A stretch of DNA of 64,000 nucleotides from Buxus sempervirens (lineage: Eukaryota > Streptophyta > Magnoliopsida > Buxales > Buxaceae). The stretch's first letter is position 1. Every line of letters begins with the position of its first letter. Below, one piece after another: positions 43,508 to 55,690 of the stretch. The notes beneath the pieces were generated by a model. The model was given only the letters and a program-made list of their open reading frames with translations, did not search any database and was not told the origin of the DNA. Both the position numbers and the translations under genes were made by a program. The stretch lies in NCBI GenBank assembly GCA_947561395.2, contig OX387187.1, forward strand, positions 3,354,976 through 3,418,975. Reading direction: 5' to 3'.

Positions 43508-44846
43508 GTAATGCCTTGGTTCCAGGTCAAATTTTCCCAGCCCCGAGGTGTTATAATAAGTTACAAAAGCAACTAAAAATCTGAATCCATTTAAGCCTTT
43601 ATTAATTTCATCATCAGAGTTCTATGCAGAAACAAGAAATAATATCCACTAACAACTTATCCTTAACAATTACAATGTTCTTAATATCAAGAAACTAATT
43701 TTACAACTAAACTGACTACCCCTTTACATACTAGCCCAAGTTCGTCGTCCTCGACAAGAATACCTTAAAAATTGGGGAAAACTAGAGTGAGAATAAATCT
43801 CAACAAGTAGGAAGGTGCATGCATGAAATCAGTCCATAATTTTCATAAACATAAGTCATGAGGTGTACGATTAAACCAAAACAACAACTAGAGAAACGAT
43901 AATATAGAAATCACGGCAAACAGCATACCACCTTGTAGCATCACACAATGAAAAACAATCATTACACCAAGAAGTATCCCGTCGAGTATACGGATCGAGG
44001 AAGTAAACCAAATAACAAGTAACCAGCTTCCCACCGAGTACACGGATCGAGGAAGTATCCCACTGAGTACACGGACCGAGGATATAAACAACAATAACCA
44101 GCTTCCCACTGAGTACACGGATCGAGGAAGTATCTCGCCGAGTACACGGACCGAGGATATAAACTTAGTAACCAGCTACCCACCGAGTACACGGACCGAG
44201 GATATAAACTTAGTAACCAACTTCCCACCGAGTACACGGATCGAGAAAGTATCCTGCCTAGTACACGGACCGAGGATATAAACAACAATAACCAGCTTCC
44301 CACCGAGTACACGGATCGAGGAAGTATCCTGCTGAGTATACGGACCGAGGATAAACAAATAACCACATCCGCCCTGCAGAAATAATAAACCAGACACCTG
44401 CCTTGTCACAACTGTGATCCAAAAACCCACACAAGTGGAGTCAAATACATGCTTCAAGATCACGGTTTCAGTGGGCAAAATAATCCAAGTATATGTACAA
44501 TAATTCGGAACTCAAAACATGTCCAGATAGACCAAATACAGGTGTAGGAACTCTTAGAATCAAGTTTGGTTAAGAATAGAATTGTTTGGAACAAAGGTAT
44601 TAAGTTGAAAAGCCTCTTTGGTAAAATCTACCCAAATTTATTATAAAAATTAATTTTAAACATCCGCCAGTGCAAACAATCTCCAAACTCCCTAAACTTG
44701 ATGGTACAAAGGTTAAAAATGGATAACAACAATTCCGTAGTGAAAAACTAGGTTGGAAGACAAATTTTCAAAATCTGACAAACAGGGCGCTCGAGAGGCA
44801 ATAGGGCACTCGAACGGCCTTACACCTCAGTTGTTTCAGGGTTTGT
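43508..44846 (-). mobile_element. K5: chromovirus-type LTR, left part
   Basis: On the plus strand it opens TGTAATGCC, the inverted LTR end. It contains the ten-unit hairpin array at 43972-44353. It is interrupted by K6 and resumes at 47246. The flank on this side (K3) does not match the flank at 48035 (T6), so the original insertion site has been rearranged. Confidence 0.55.
43972..44353 (-). repeat. Ten-unit hairpin array with core CCGTGTACTCGG in K5
   Basis: Ten copies of a unit occur (plus strand GAGTACACGGAYCGAGG). Flanking arms are CTTCC / GGAAG or TATCC / GGATA, and the two types largely alternate. About eight of ten units pair correctly; the first and sixth do not. With K6 removed, the array starts roughly 1.05 kb downstream of the K5 TATA box. 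Confidence 0.8.
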
Positions 44847-47245
44847 TGTAACGCCCCGAACCCAAGTCAATGCAAAACAACATCCGACCCGAACCCGGTT
44901 CGCTACTGTGACAACCCGAATTCAATTCATCAACCAAATCCGAGATGTTACTGGCCCATATCAAATAAACATCAAGAATATACCAGACTAAAGAAGTAAA
45001 TGATCCATTCATTAAATGACAATCAGAGTACGGAACATGTATGTGCGGAAGTATAATCTAATATTTTCAAGAAACTAATATAGTTAACCATCAAAATCAA
45101 TATTAAAGTCTGGTAAAATAAAAGGGTCACTAATCTCTCATCTCTCTAATACATCAAACCAAAATGAATAATAATTTGATCAAAATAACTAAATCTATAT
45201 CAATCCACAACCTCAGACAATATCCGGATAATAGTACTCCTCCAGCGAATAATCAGCTAGCTCTCCCTGGAAATCACTACTATGATCCCCCTCTCGCGTA
45301 TGAGCTGAAAAATGAAATAAAGGTAGGGTGAGATACGAATATCCCAGTAGGTAACACATGCATGTTTAAACAGTTCATATAACTAAAAATAACAGTTCAT
45401 GCACGACTAAGCAATCTCAACTAAACAGGCTCGTATAATCATTTGCATCAATCATGAATACAAAATAGTATAATAAACAGTTCTAAATTTAAGTTTCAGC
45501 AAGTTCTATTATAGGAATCCAATATCAGAAATCAATAGCATAATCCATACGTTAATAGGATGCACTAAACAGTCACATCCAACCAATATACCAATTATAT
45601 ACCTCCAGCATGTATGCAACAGTAACATCATGTGTGTTTGTGATTTTAGTGTCATTGTAGGACTCACAAAAATAGATAAACCTTTTGAGATGACTCTCAA
45701 CCAATCGCTATACCACCGTGCGGCTTAGGAGCAGTGCTACTAATGATACTCAAGTCTCATGCAGTGCAGTTTAGACAAGAGCCGTAGTCACTGACTTATT
45801 GCACACGTACTTATCAGAGTTGGCATGTACCACCAGCATGTAGCACCAGAATCAATACATGGAGATGATCACTTATCCACATGTACAGGGAATCACCAGT
45901 GACTCACCGAGGTGTCCCTCCAGACATAGGACCTTCCTAAACAAATCAACTTGCAAAGGAAGCGCGCTCGCACAAGGGAGAAACTCAACCCAAATGAAAT
46001 ATCCCTTAGCTATCTAGCCACAACTATGGATTCATAACCATCTATGCCCACTAGACTCCAAATATCCCTAAAGTCTAATAATTCTATAAGGGTTGGTGCC
46101 TAGTGGCATATAAAGAGTAAATCTAACATTTCCTTCAATATTCGGGTTAACTGAGTTGAAATTATGATTTGAATTCTCTTTATGTATTTATCTGGTTTAT
46201 AGTGTAATTTAGAGATGTTCTGGTAATCAAATAATAGGTCAAATCTTCCAAATACTAGATTTCACGGTTTCATACAAAGTTTGGCAACTAGTGTCCTAAA
46301 TATCTCCCTAATTTATTTTTCTGTAAAACAGGGAATTTGATAAATTATTTTGGTCTTAAAACATCTTAATTAATGATTAAAATTGACTAAAAATAGTTTG
46401 GAATTGAATCAGGGTTTGAAAATATGAAATTCTACAATTTCTGCACAGAGCGCCTAGGATCGCCCCGGCGGTCTAAGGTAGGCGGTAGTTCATTTTAGGT
46501 CGCCGACGATAAGTCGTCTAGCGGTCTCAGGTGGTCTCAAAATTTGTACTAGCGCCTAAGAGCGTTGAGGATCGCCGAGTACAGTTAAGTTCGCGGTCTC
46601 TCAAAAACGATCAGAAACAGTTTAAAAATGTGTTTTTTCACGTCCAAGATTATTCTAACATACATATAACATTGTTATCTAACTAAATACATGAGTATAT
46701 CATATAAAAACATGCTTTGGAGATTAAACACACGTAAATCCAAAAACGAACGATCAAACAGTGTCACCTACCTCTTACGGTTGTCCCCTCTTCTTCTTTT
46801 CCAAAACAATACTATCACACTCCCTTTTGGTTGCAGAAAACCTTGGAACAGTGAAAGATTCGGCCCTTCTCTCATTCCTTCTTCTTCCTCAGTTGTTCTC
46901 GGTCGTTTCTGTCTTGCAGCTGTCGAATACAAAGAGTATGAGCAAATACAATTAGGTATTCCCCAAACGTATTCTTCTAGGGTATTTAACTTGTATATAT
47001 ACTCTATGATCCCACGCAACCCACGCACAAAACTAAATGTACATCGCCCAATCAGAATACATCTAAATTAGCGTATCAATCATACATCGATATCTCACGA
47101 TTAGACGGTCGGATCTGCGCCCAACTCTGGATCTCCACTAATTATGATATCACCTACAACCATAAATTATTTCTATCAATTATAACTCCCAAGGATATTA
47201 TTTATTAATTTATTATATTATTTAAGGAAAATTCGGGGTTTTACA
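44847..47245 (-). mobile_element. K6: solo chromovirus-type LTR inside K5
   Basis: Plus-strand ends are TGTAACGCCCC and GGGGTTTTACA. The flanks TTTGT (44842-44846) and TTGGT (47246-47250) differ by one base and may be a mutated TSD. The minus-strand TATA box (TATATATAC) is at 46993-47001 and the donor (GAG then GTAGGT) is at 46772/46771, 221 bp downstream. No coding frame is supported. Confidence 0.75.
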
Positions 47246-48034
47246 TTGGTCGCTCGAGCGACTGTTCGGGTGACAGTTAAATCTGGGAAAATTGCTCTCG
47301 GGTTTTGACAAATACACAGGGCGCTTCAGAGACTGTTCGGGCAGCCCGATATGAAATAAATTTCCGAAAAATTACAAAATTCAATAAAAATTCCACAACT
47401 CAATATCCAATGCATCAAATCCATTTTAAATCATTCTAAAACACTTTATAAACATGTTCGAACAATTTAAACAAAATGAAACATCGTTTATAAATCAAAT
47501 CGTATCAAAACCAATCATATAACCACACTTTAACAATTTTTGAGAAAACCCAAACAAACACATAACACTTACCAAAATTCTTGTCTAAACGAACATGTTT
47601 TTTTTCTAAATCATCTCATAATATATCTAAATAATAAAACACGAAAATCATGCAATTCCTCCAGTTTTTTAAGCGTTTGCTACTTGCGTCATTACATGAA
47701 CTAAGTCTGACAAGAAATCTACTCGTCATTACATGACTTGTCGCTTGCGGCTAGTCAATACGAGCGAATTACAAAGAATACATTTAGGTTATTTTAATAG
47801 GTATTTATACTCTTTGATCACATGCATCTCACCTATAACTTCCCAATACACCCTGCCCAATCAGAATACATACCTCGATATCTCATGATCGGATTATCAA
47901 ATCTGCGTCTAATTCTGGATCTCCACCTAATTAGATCATCCCCTACAATAATAAAATATTTCCATCAATTATAACTCTCAATAATATTATTTATTAATTT
48001 AATTTATTATTTAAGGAAAATTCGGGGTTTTACA
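47246..48034 (-). mobile_element. K5: chromovirus-type LTR, right part
   Basis: It ends TTCGGGGTTTTACA at 48034, the inverted LTR start. The minus-strand TATA box (TATAAATAC) is at 47801-47809 and the donor (TTTTG then GTAAGTG) is at 47573/47572, 228 bp downstream. Confidence 0.65.
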
Positions 48035-50678
48035 GTCCGGGTGAAGAAGATATGAGCTACCGAAGTTTCTGAGCAGCAAAACTGGAAGCTGCACACGTGG
48101 CGACAAACACAGCAAAATATCTTAGGGGGCAAACTTTAAATATCCAAAACTTGCCAAATATCTCAGGGACTAAACCAAAATTAGCAAGGGGCAATCTGCA
48201 GATATCTAAAAGTGTCAAATTGGTCAAGTCGAGTGGCAAATCTGTAAATATCGTGTTTGTATCCGGTCATGTATGTTGGATACAAATAATTCTGTGCATA
48301 TCCGACATATATTGCCGAATACAAGAGATTTGCCCGCGAGATTTGTGCAGATTCGTTGACAGATTCGCTCAGAAAATTGAATTTTTGAAATAATTGTGCT
48401 TGTATCCGACATTTTATGTTGGATACAAAGGAAGCTTAGTGTATCTGACATTAAATGCCGGATACAAAGGAAGTGTAGTGTATCCGACATTAAATGCCGA
48501 ATACAAAAAGTTTGCTATAAAAAGGCAATAGAAGCCCTATTTCGGGGTTGGCTTGGTTTTGGCTGTTTTCCACTTCTTCTCCCCCACGAACCTTGCTCCG
48601 AGATCCCTCCTCCAAGCCCTTCCTTGCCTCCATAAGCCCCCAAACACCCCACCTTGAGCTTCCTCTCTCTCTTAACTTCTTCCCCTTCATTTCCATCCAA
48701 GCAAGTGGAGGCTTGCTGCTGTTGGTGGTGCCAAGGGAGGCTCCAGCACCTGTTCTTGCTTCAAGGAGAAGCCCACACACTCAAAAAGGGGTCTAGACCC
48801 CCAAGGTGAGCTCTTTGTTTTACTTTGTTTCACATATATGAGCATGGTGTGATTTGGAGCACATAAAGTTCTATGTGTATTATGTGTATGCTGTTGGGGA
48901 TGGTTGTTTTACTTTCTTCTTCATTCTCTTCACGTTTTCCACACCACCACAAGGATGTAATCCTTCCAAGGTAAGGTGGGTGTTTTGGTCGAACCATAGG
49001 AAGGAGATGAGTGACTTTTAGTTGGCTTTTAAGCACCCTAAAATCACTGTCTCTTGTCCCATATTGCTGATTGTTGTGCTTTTATTCGATAGGGGAGGGT
49101 GTTCCCCTTTAATCTTATCTGATGTACCCCATGAGTAACCCCCCCCCCCCCCCCTTGTTCCCTTCTTTAAGTGCCTTTTTTAGAATAACTGAACAATCTG
49201 CATTGATAGGAGGCTGAAAATAATATGCTATGCACATTGAGTTTGTGCTCTAGTTTTCATTTGCATATGGTCTAGTTGATGTTGCATGCATGCATGGATT
49301 AATCATGGTTTAAGTTATGTGTTTTACCCCTTTTCGGGATCATGTCAACGCCTACTTTTAGCTGCTGTTTTGTGTGTTTTCATCATGATTCTATTTCTGT
49401 TTTAGTCACTATTTTGAGTCATAAAAAAGCCCATTCGGCCTTCTACATATTTCATAGACAGGTTTACTTTTGCATGCATTGAAGATATATCTAGGAGCTC
49501 TGCATGTTCCACTGTTTAATGTAATTCGCATGCATCTAAAACTTGTTTTGTAGCTCTTGATGGTGTAACTCATTACTTAGTTCAGTTTTAGGTTGAAACA
49601 TGCTTAGGGATGCCGTAGTTTGCTTTTTGTTTCATGCAAAGTTGATGATGTGTTTGTTTGGGAAAAAGAAGCCAGAATAGGGACACTTGAGTCCCTGTTT
49701 GTGCAGTGATTAGGGATAGAAAAAAGGGAGGAGGCAAATCCCAGCCCCCATCTTTTTCCTTTGGTTCTCAAAAGCTCTTCAAGAGAAGCCAAGTGGCTCT
49801 CATCTGAACCATTGTGGGCCCACAAAGGGGCCCACCCAAATGTTGGAACACCCTAGAAGACCCAAGAACTCAAGCCCAATGCAAAAATCCGAAAAACCAT
49901 GTTTTTAGGTTGATCCGACAACTCAGGTCGAATCAACAGGGCCTTGTTTGTAGCCGGCCAAAGACGCCGGATACATTTGTCCTTATGTGTAACCGGCATC
50001 TCAGGTCGGCTACACTGCCAGATTGCTTTTTTTGCTATTTTGTGGTCTTGTGTTGTTTTCTTGTCCTGTTTAATCAATCCGGGTGAACCAGAAGGGTTTC
50101 CGGGTCAACCGGAGACCCAAGATGAGCCATGGACCGACCCGGTCCAATTTGATTTCCAGTGGGCCTTCCAACGGGGCCCACCAAGCCCGACAAACTTACT
50201 TTTGCTAAATCAAGATAACCTAACTGAATGAGTGGGCCACACCATTGGAGGCCCACCAAAGCTCAACTGGGGAAGCTTGATGCTTAGATTTAGGCATGGT
50301 TTGGCCAAGACCACAGGTAGGGCCTGTCGGGCCCACTAAGCCCATTGAACCCAAAAAAGATTAGGGCACCCAAGCCCTAACTCAGGAAGTCTTGGGCTTT
50401 CAAGCCCAAGCCCAGGTAAAGGGCCCCAAGCCCAAAGCCTGGCCCGTTTTGGCATGGATTAAGCAAGATACTCAACAAACCTGGCATCCCAAGGGCCTGC
50501 AAGTCAATCCAGACTCACTTTTGCATGGAAATCAAATTTAATCTCCAAACTTGAAATTTAAATAAAATTGATTCATTGAACCAAAGCCCAAAGGGTCTCT
50601 CAGGCTAGACTGAGGCGCACCAGGGGACACGTGGGCTCAACCAAGCCCACCAAGGAATTTGCAGGCCTTCCAACGGGG
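48035..50678 (+). mobile_element. T6: Tat-type 5' LTR, left part (its start is missing)
   Basis: The sequence parallels T4 from about its position 18185 onward. G-box word CACACGTGGC at 48092. Palindromes at about 48255-48505, such as arms TTTGTATCC / GGATACAAA. TATA box TATAAAAAG at 48516. Splice donor (CCAAG then GTGAGC) at 48805/48806, 290 bp downstream, with no ATG in the exon between. A run of 16 C lies at about 49139-49154. More CCGG palindromes lie at 49910-50020, then GGGCCCACC-rich sequence. It is split at 50678 by K7 (TSD CGGGG). Confidence 0.85.
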
Positions 50679-51793
50679 TGTAAAACCCCAGTTTTGAGTA
50701 GAAAAAATAATAATAATAAACAATATAAAATAGTAGATAAAATAAAATATATGCAAAAGTATGAACACATGGATTTATGGACAGGCTTAATCAAAATTTA
50801 TTTATTGCTGGAGATTTGTGGTCATTAGTTGTCAAAGAGAATAACCTAAGTGGCCGGAACATGTAGGGTTTCCAGTGGGCGAGCGCGCATAGGATCAAGG
50901 GTTTAAAGAGTTATCGAGCGGCGTATGTATCGCAAGGTAAATATACCAAAAGGGGAAATTAGGGTTTGGGTTTAAACGAATACTCGTATCGTACTTATGG
51001 AAATATTTTCGTTAGTCTCGTTATCTGGAGAACTGGGTGACTTGGCGATTGCGGCTGTTAATGGCGATTAGGGTTATTCCCGTGAAGAACAAGAATCGGA
51101 AGAAATACTAGGAGGTTATTGGAGTCGGATTTCTACGGGTTATTTCTCTTGCGAGCAGAGGATTCATGCGGCTACCATTTCATCTTCGCGCGCAACCGGA
51201 GTCGTGCTCGGCCGGTTGTGGAACAGACCTAAAGAAACCAGCAAAAGTTGGAGATCTCGAAATAACAGAGACTCGAAATTCGCAGTGGGTATCCGCCCAC
51301 TTGGCGCCCACTTGCGCCCACTTCGGGAAGTAGGCGCTTAGGAAATTCGATCTGGCGCCTAGCTCGCGCCTACCTGGCGCTCAGCTCGCGCCTACTTGAA
51401 ATCGACACGCTTTTCTCGCGCCTATCCCGCGCTCTTCTCGCGCCTTTCTCCCGCTCAGCTCGCGCCTATCCCGTGCTCTTCTCGCGCCTACCTGGCACTC
51501 AGCTCGCGCTCCATTTACTTAAGTCTTTACATGTAAATAAGGTTTTACCCCCCATTTGGAACCAATAAAAATACTTCCAAGGTTTAATTCCCAGCCAATA
51601 AAAAGTCAACTTTCCAGTTCATGCCTAAATCCCGGTTTTTATCAAAAAGCCCGGTTTGGGTTTAATACCCAGATGAGTGATTCAGGAGCCCATAAAATTC
51701 TAGGAGATGTGTTTACCCTTCAATAGACTACAACCAAAATTTGAGCTTGAAACTCCTTGTAGATTTGTCTAGAAAAATTATATACCAAAAGTC

Positions 51794-54585
51794 TGTAAGA
51801 CCCCAGTTTTGAGTAAAAAAAAAAATAATAAATAATAAAATAATAAAATGAAATAATAATAATAGAATAAAAATAAACAAATAATAACAGTAGATAAAAT
51901 AAAAGTATATGCACATATGGATGTATGTACAGGTTAAATCAACTTTATTATTGCTAGAAATTTGTGGTCATTAGGGTTAAAGAAAATGAGGTGGAAATAT
52001 TTATACGTAGGTCATATTCGGACCGGAAATAAATAAAAAATGGGTCAATGGTTAAAATCCGGGAAAACCCTACACTAAGGAGGGGTAGAAAGGGGATTCC
52101 CAGGGTAAATGGTGAATTAGGTTAAACCCTCGCGGTGTATAAATAGGTAACTGATATAAATTTTTGGGGTTTTGGGGGAATGTTGTTGCTCTGAAATTAG
52201 GGCGGCTACTGTGGCGATTAGGGTTTCGCTGGGAAGAGATGAGAACCGCAAGAGTTGCTAGGAGTTTATTGGAGTCGGATTTCTGCGGGTTATCTCTCTC
52301 GCGAGCAGAGGAGTTGTTTGGCTACCATTTCATCTTCGCGCGCACCCGGAAATCGCGATCGGCCGAATGGGGAAGAAGCTGTTGTTCTGGGATTAAGCGC
52401 ATACGGTGAGTAGCACTGTTTTACAACTGGGTTTTGGTGTTTTGTGTTTTCTCGAGTTATTCTGATGCATGGTTTGTATATTAAGTGATGGTATGATGTT
52501 TTCTGGTTTTTCTGGTTTTTCGGAAAGTTACGTGAACAGAGTCTCCGGATTGAAGTTTTAATTGAAAATGAAAGTGTTTAGATTAATTTCAAATGTGGTT
52601 GGGAAGTCTTCTGGGAGTATTAGGAGTGTACTGGAGTAGTTACAGACCTTCACAAACCGGCCAGTCATGTAGATCTCAAAATAACAGAGAAATGAAAACC
52701 CCAGGGGGTATCCGCTCACCTCGCGCTCACCGGCGTTCACCTCGGAGGTAGGCGCCCCGTTAAAAATGACCTACCGCCGATCCCGCGCCCACCTCGCGCT
52801 CATCTCGCGCGAAGTAGAAAACAAGGCGCCCATCTCGCGCGAATCTCGCGCCCACCTCACGCCCATCTCGCGCTCATCTCGCGCTCACCTAGCGTCGGGT
52901 GAGCGGCAGGTCGATTTTGCCCGTTTTCTTCACTGCCGACCGGCGCTCACCTCGCGCCGACCTCGATAGGTGAGCGGCAGACCTATTTTGCTTACCGAAA
53001 TGGAATTTCTGATTTGACCAAGAGTATTTGCACTTCTTAGGGGTTAAACCACTTCACTATTCACTTGGTTAGGAACCTGGGAAACCATTTTGCCTATGAA
53101 ATTAATAGAGGAAAATTTGTGAACCTCTTAAGAGTTTTTAAGTTGGGTTTAGGTTACTTATGAGTATTGTGCCAGACACCAAACTAGTAAGAGTTACCAG
53201 TTACTTTTCCTTGTTCTATACACTGTTTTGATTGAGAAGTTCTTGTATTTCTGGTTTCACTTGTTGGAAACTTTATACGTATTGAAAGGTTTTCTTTGGT
53301 ATGAATGGATTGAGTTTTACTTTCATATGACTTGTGTTACGGAAATGAGAAATTACTGAATGTACTTGAGGTACTGCTTGGTCCAGAGGGACAGGTGATG
53401 AATTGTGATGAGTAATTACATGATGTGGAAATGAATGGTTTGTTTTGATATTGAAATCGAGATTATACGATGTTTACTGTTTTGGTCTAGCTTGTCCTGG
53501 ATCCAGAGTCTAAGCTTAGTAATGTGATGTTATTGTTGGTTGTTGGAATTGCATGGCCTTGTGTGTTGCCACGACCGGTGTAGAGCAGCCAGAAACCCTG
53601 AGTAGGCCTGGTTGTCAATGCAGAAACCCGGGGAGTAGGCCTGCATTGGATGACGAAACCCTGAGTAGGCCGTCATTTCAGAGTATCCGAAACCCTGAGT
53701 AGGCCGGAACTGTGTACATGGAGGTGTGGAGTGTCTACTTGGCATGTTTAATTTATCAACTAAACAATAGTCATGACATTGACCAATGTTGGTATTTGAT
53801 TTTGTTTGACGTGATATGTTTTATTCGCTGGTTTGTTGGTATTTATGGTTCATGGAATATCGTTTACCGATTATTGGGTATTGTACCTCCCGCCGGTGTA
53901 GAGCAGCCAAGAACCCTGAGTGGGCCTGGTTGTCAATGCAGAAACCCGGGGAGTAGGCCTGCATTGGATGACGCAGTCATTTCAATATCCGAAACCCTGA
54001 GTAGGCCGGATATACATTTGGAGGCGTGGGCATGGTTATGAGAAGACTTGGTGTTATGTGACATTGGTATATCTGGAATTATATCTTGAGATACAAAATT
54101 ATGCTTATTTGCTATGTTGTTGCCAATTAATCATTATTTTATCGATATCTTCGGGATTGGAAACGGATTGTTATTGCTTGATTTACCTGATGGTTTTCCG
54201 CACTGATATGAATTGGATTATTGAAGTTTAGTCGGATTATTCGGAATATGCGTATTATCATCATTGTACATGGTTATAATCGTGGCATGTTTTAGAACTG
54301 AAATAAATGTATTTGTGCATGCATGTGCTGCTCACTGGGATATTCGTATCTCATTCCGTATTGTTTTGTTTTGTTTTCAGCTGCTCCTGGAGAGGACGAT
54401 ACTTGCGGGTAGTTACTTGGTCATGTGAGTTTATTTTCGTTTGGGATTATTTTAGCGCACTCTGTTATATAGTTATTGTTGTATTCATGTTTTTCCTTCA
54501 CTCTGATATTGCGATCCTGTGTTTTATAATAACCTCTGGAGACGAGTTACGGGTTTTTCATGTGACTCGGATCCGGGGCGTTACA
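51794..54585 (+). mobile_element. K8: solo chromovirus-type LTR inside K7
   Basis: It starts TGTAAGACCCCAG and ends GGGGCGTTACA, with exact TSD AAGTC (51789-51793 and 54586-54590). TATAAATAGG is at 52138 and the donor (ACG then GTGAGTAG) at 52405/52406, 268 bp downstream. CTCGCGCTCACCTCGCGCC-like words are dense at 52715-52975. Two hairpin arrays lie at 53586-54013. Confidence 0.95.
53586..54013 (+). repeat. Loop-conserved hairpin arrays in K8
   Basis: The loop is AAACCCTGAGTAGGC or AAACCCGGGGAGTAGGC. First array: arms CAGCCAG / CTGGTTG (53586-53614), CAATGCAG / CTGCATTG (53616-53648), ATGACG / CGTCAT (53650-53676), and a weaker fourth at about 53684-53711. Second array: CAGCCA / TGGTTG (about 53904-53932), CAATGCAG / CTGCATTG (53934-53966), ATGAC / GTCAT with the loop lost (53968-53980), and ATATCCG / CGGATAT (53985-54013). 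Confidence 0.88.
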
Positions 54586-55258
54586 AAGTCAACGTTTTTA
54601 ACCATACTTAGAATATTTTGAGGTCCAAAACTTTTTGTCTCAGAATTGATTGCTTTTTCGTATGGTGACCTTATAGGGGATTGTAAGACTATTCCACTCA
54701 TCCAAAATGTGTTTCCAGGGTTTTATGACATTCATTTGATTGATTTGGATTATGAAAGCGAAATTTAGAATCTAGGAGCTGTTTTGTTGGATTATGTTTA
54801 ATCGAAGTTTGATGCTGAAATCATTTCTGTATAATGTGCTTTATTCTGAAAATTCAGTTTTGAAACCATATTGTTTTGCTGAAATACCTCTACACTATTA
54901 TGCTAGTTCACCTTTGAATGCACGGTGCACTTCAGGAATGATTTACTTGAATATTGCTTTATATCGGTGGACGGTTTAGAATCATATCTTATTCTGTTCT
55001 GGTAAATTATTTGAGAATTTCTTTGAGGACTCCATGAGCGAGTAAGCTGGTCCTGAGTGACATATGGTATGCACTTGAACACGTTGATCTATATATATCA
55101 GTTTTACATGATGGACAATACATTGGGTTGATTTGCTAGTTTTATACTTACTACTGGTTTAGCTTGTCCTGGATCCAGAGTCTAAGCTTAGTAATGTAAT
55201 GTTATTTGTTGGTTGTTGGAATTGCATGGCCTTGTGTGTTGCCACGACCGGTGTAGAG

Positions 55259-55690
55259 CAGCCAGAAACCCTGAGTAGGCCTGGTTGTCAATGCAGAAAC
55301 CCTGAGTAGGCCTGCATTGGATGACGAAACCCTGAGTAGGCCGTCATTTCAGAGTTTCCGAAACCCTGAGTAGGCCGGAACTGTGTACATGGAGGTGTGG
55401 AGTGTCTACTTGGCATGTTTAATTTATCAACTAAACAATAGTCATAACATTGACCAATGTTGGTATTTGATTTTGTTTGACGTGATATGTTTTACTCGCT
55501 GGTTTGTTGGTATTTATGGTTCATGGAATATTGTTTACCGATTATTGGGTATTGTACCTCCCGCCGGTGTTAGAGCAGCCAGAAACCCTGAGTAGGCCAG
55601 GTTGTCAATGTAGAAACCCGGGGAGTAGGCCTGCATTGGATGACGCAGTCATTTCAATATCCGAAACCCTGAGTAGGCCGAATATACATT
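55259..55690 (+). repeat. Loop-conserved hairpin arrays in K7
   Basis: First array: CAGCCAG / CTGGTTG (55259-55287), CAATGCAG / CTGCATTG (55289-55319), ATGACG / CGTCAT (55321-55347), AGTTTCCG / CGGAACT (55353-55382). Second array at about 55576-55690, including a loop-less ATGAC-GCA-GTCAT at 55640-55652, as in K8. Confidence 0.85.

Noticed and set aside
43972-44353. CRISPR-like appearance (short repeats with spacers)
   Set aside because: Eukaryotic LTR context, units almost contiguous, and the spacers are themselves repeated; no cas genes.
43962-44366. 134-residue minus-strand frame with repeated YSVGSWLL words
   Set aside because: It is the translation of the hairpin tandem array; other frames are equally open, and there is no start context or domain.
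46691-47071. 126-residue frame as a host gene
   Set aside because: It lies in the promoter and first-exon part of LTR K6, with no domain and no homologous frame in the other K LTRs.
49139-49154. Run of 16 C
   Set aside because: Probably a slippage tract or assembly artefact; no function can be inferred.
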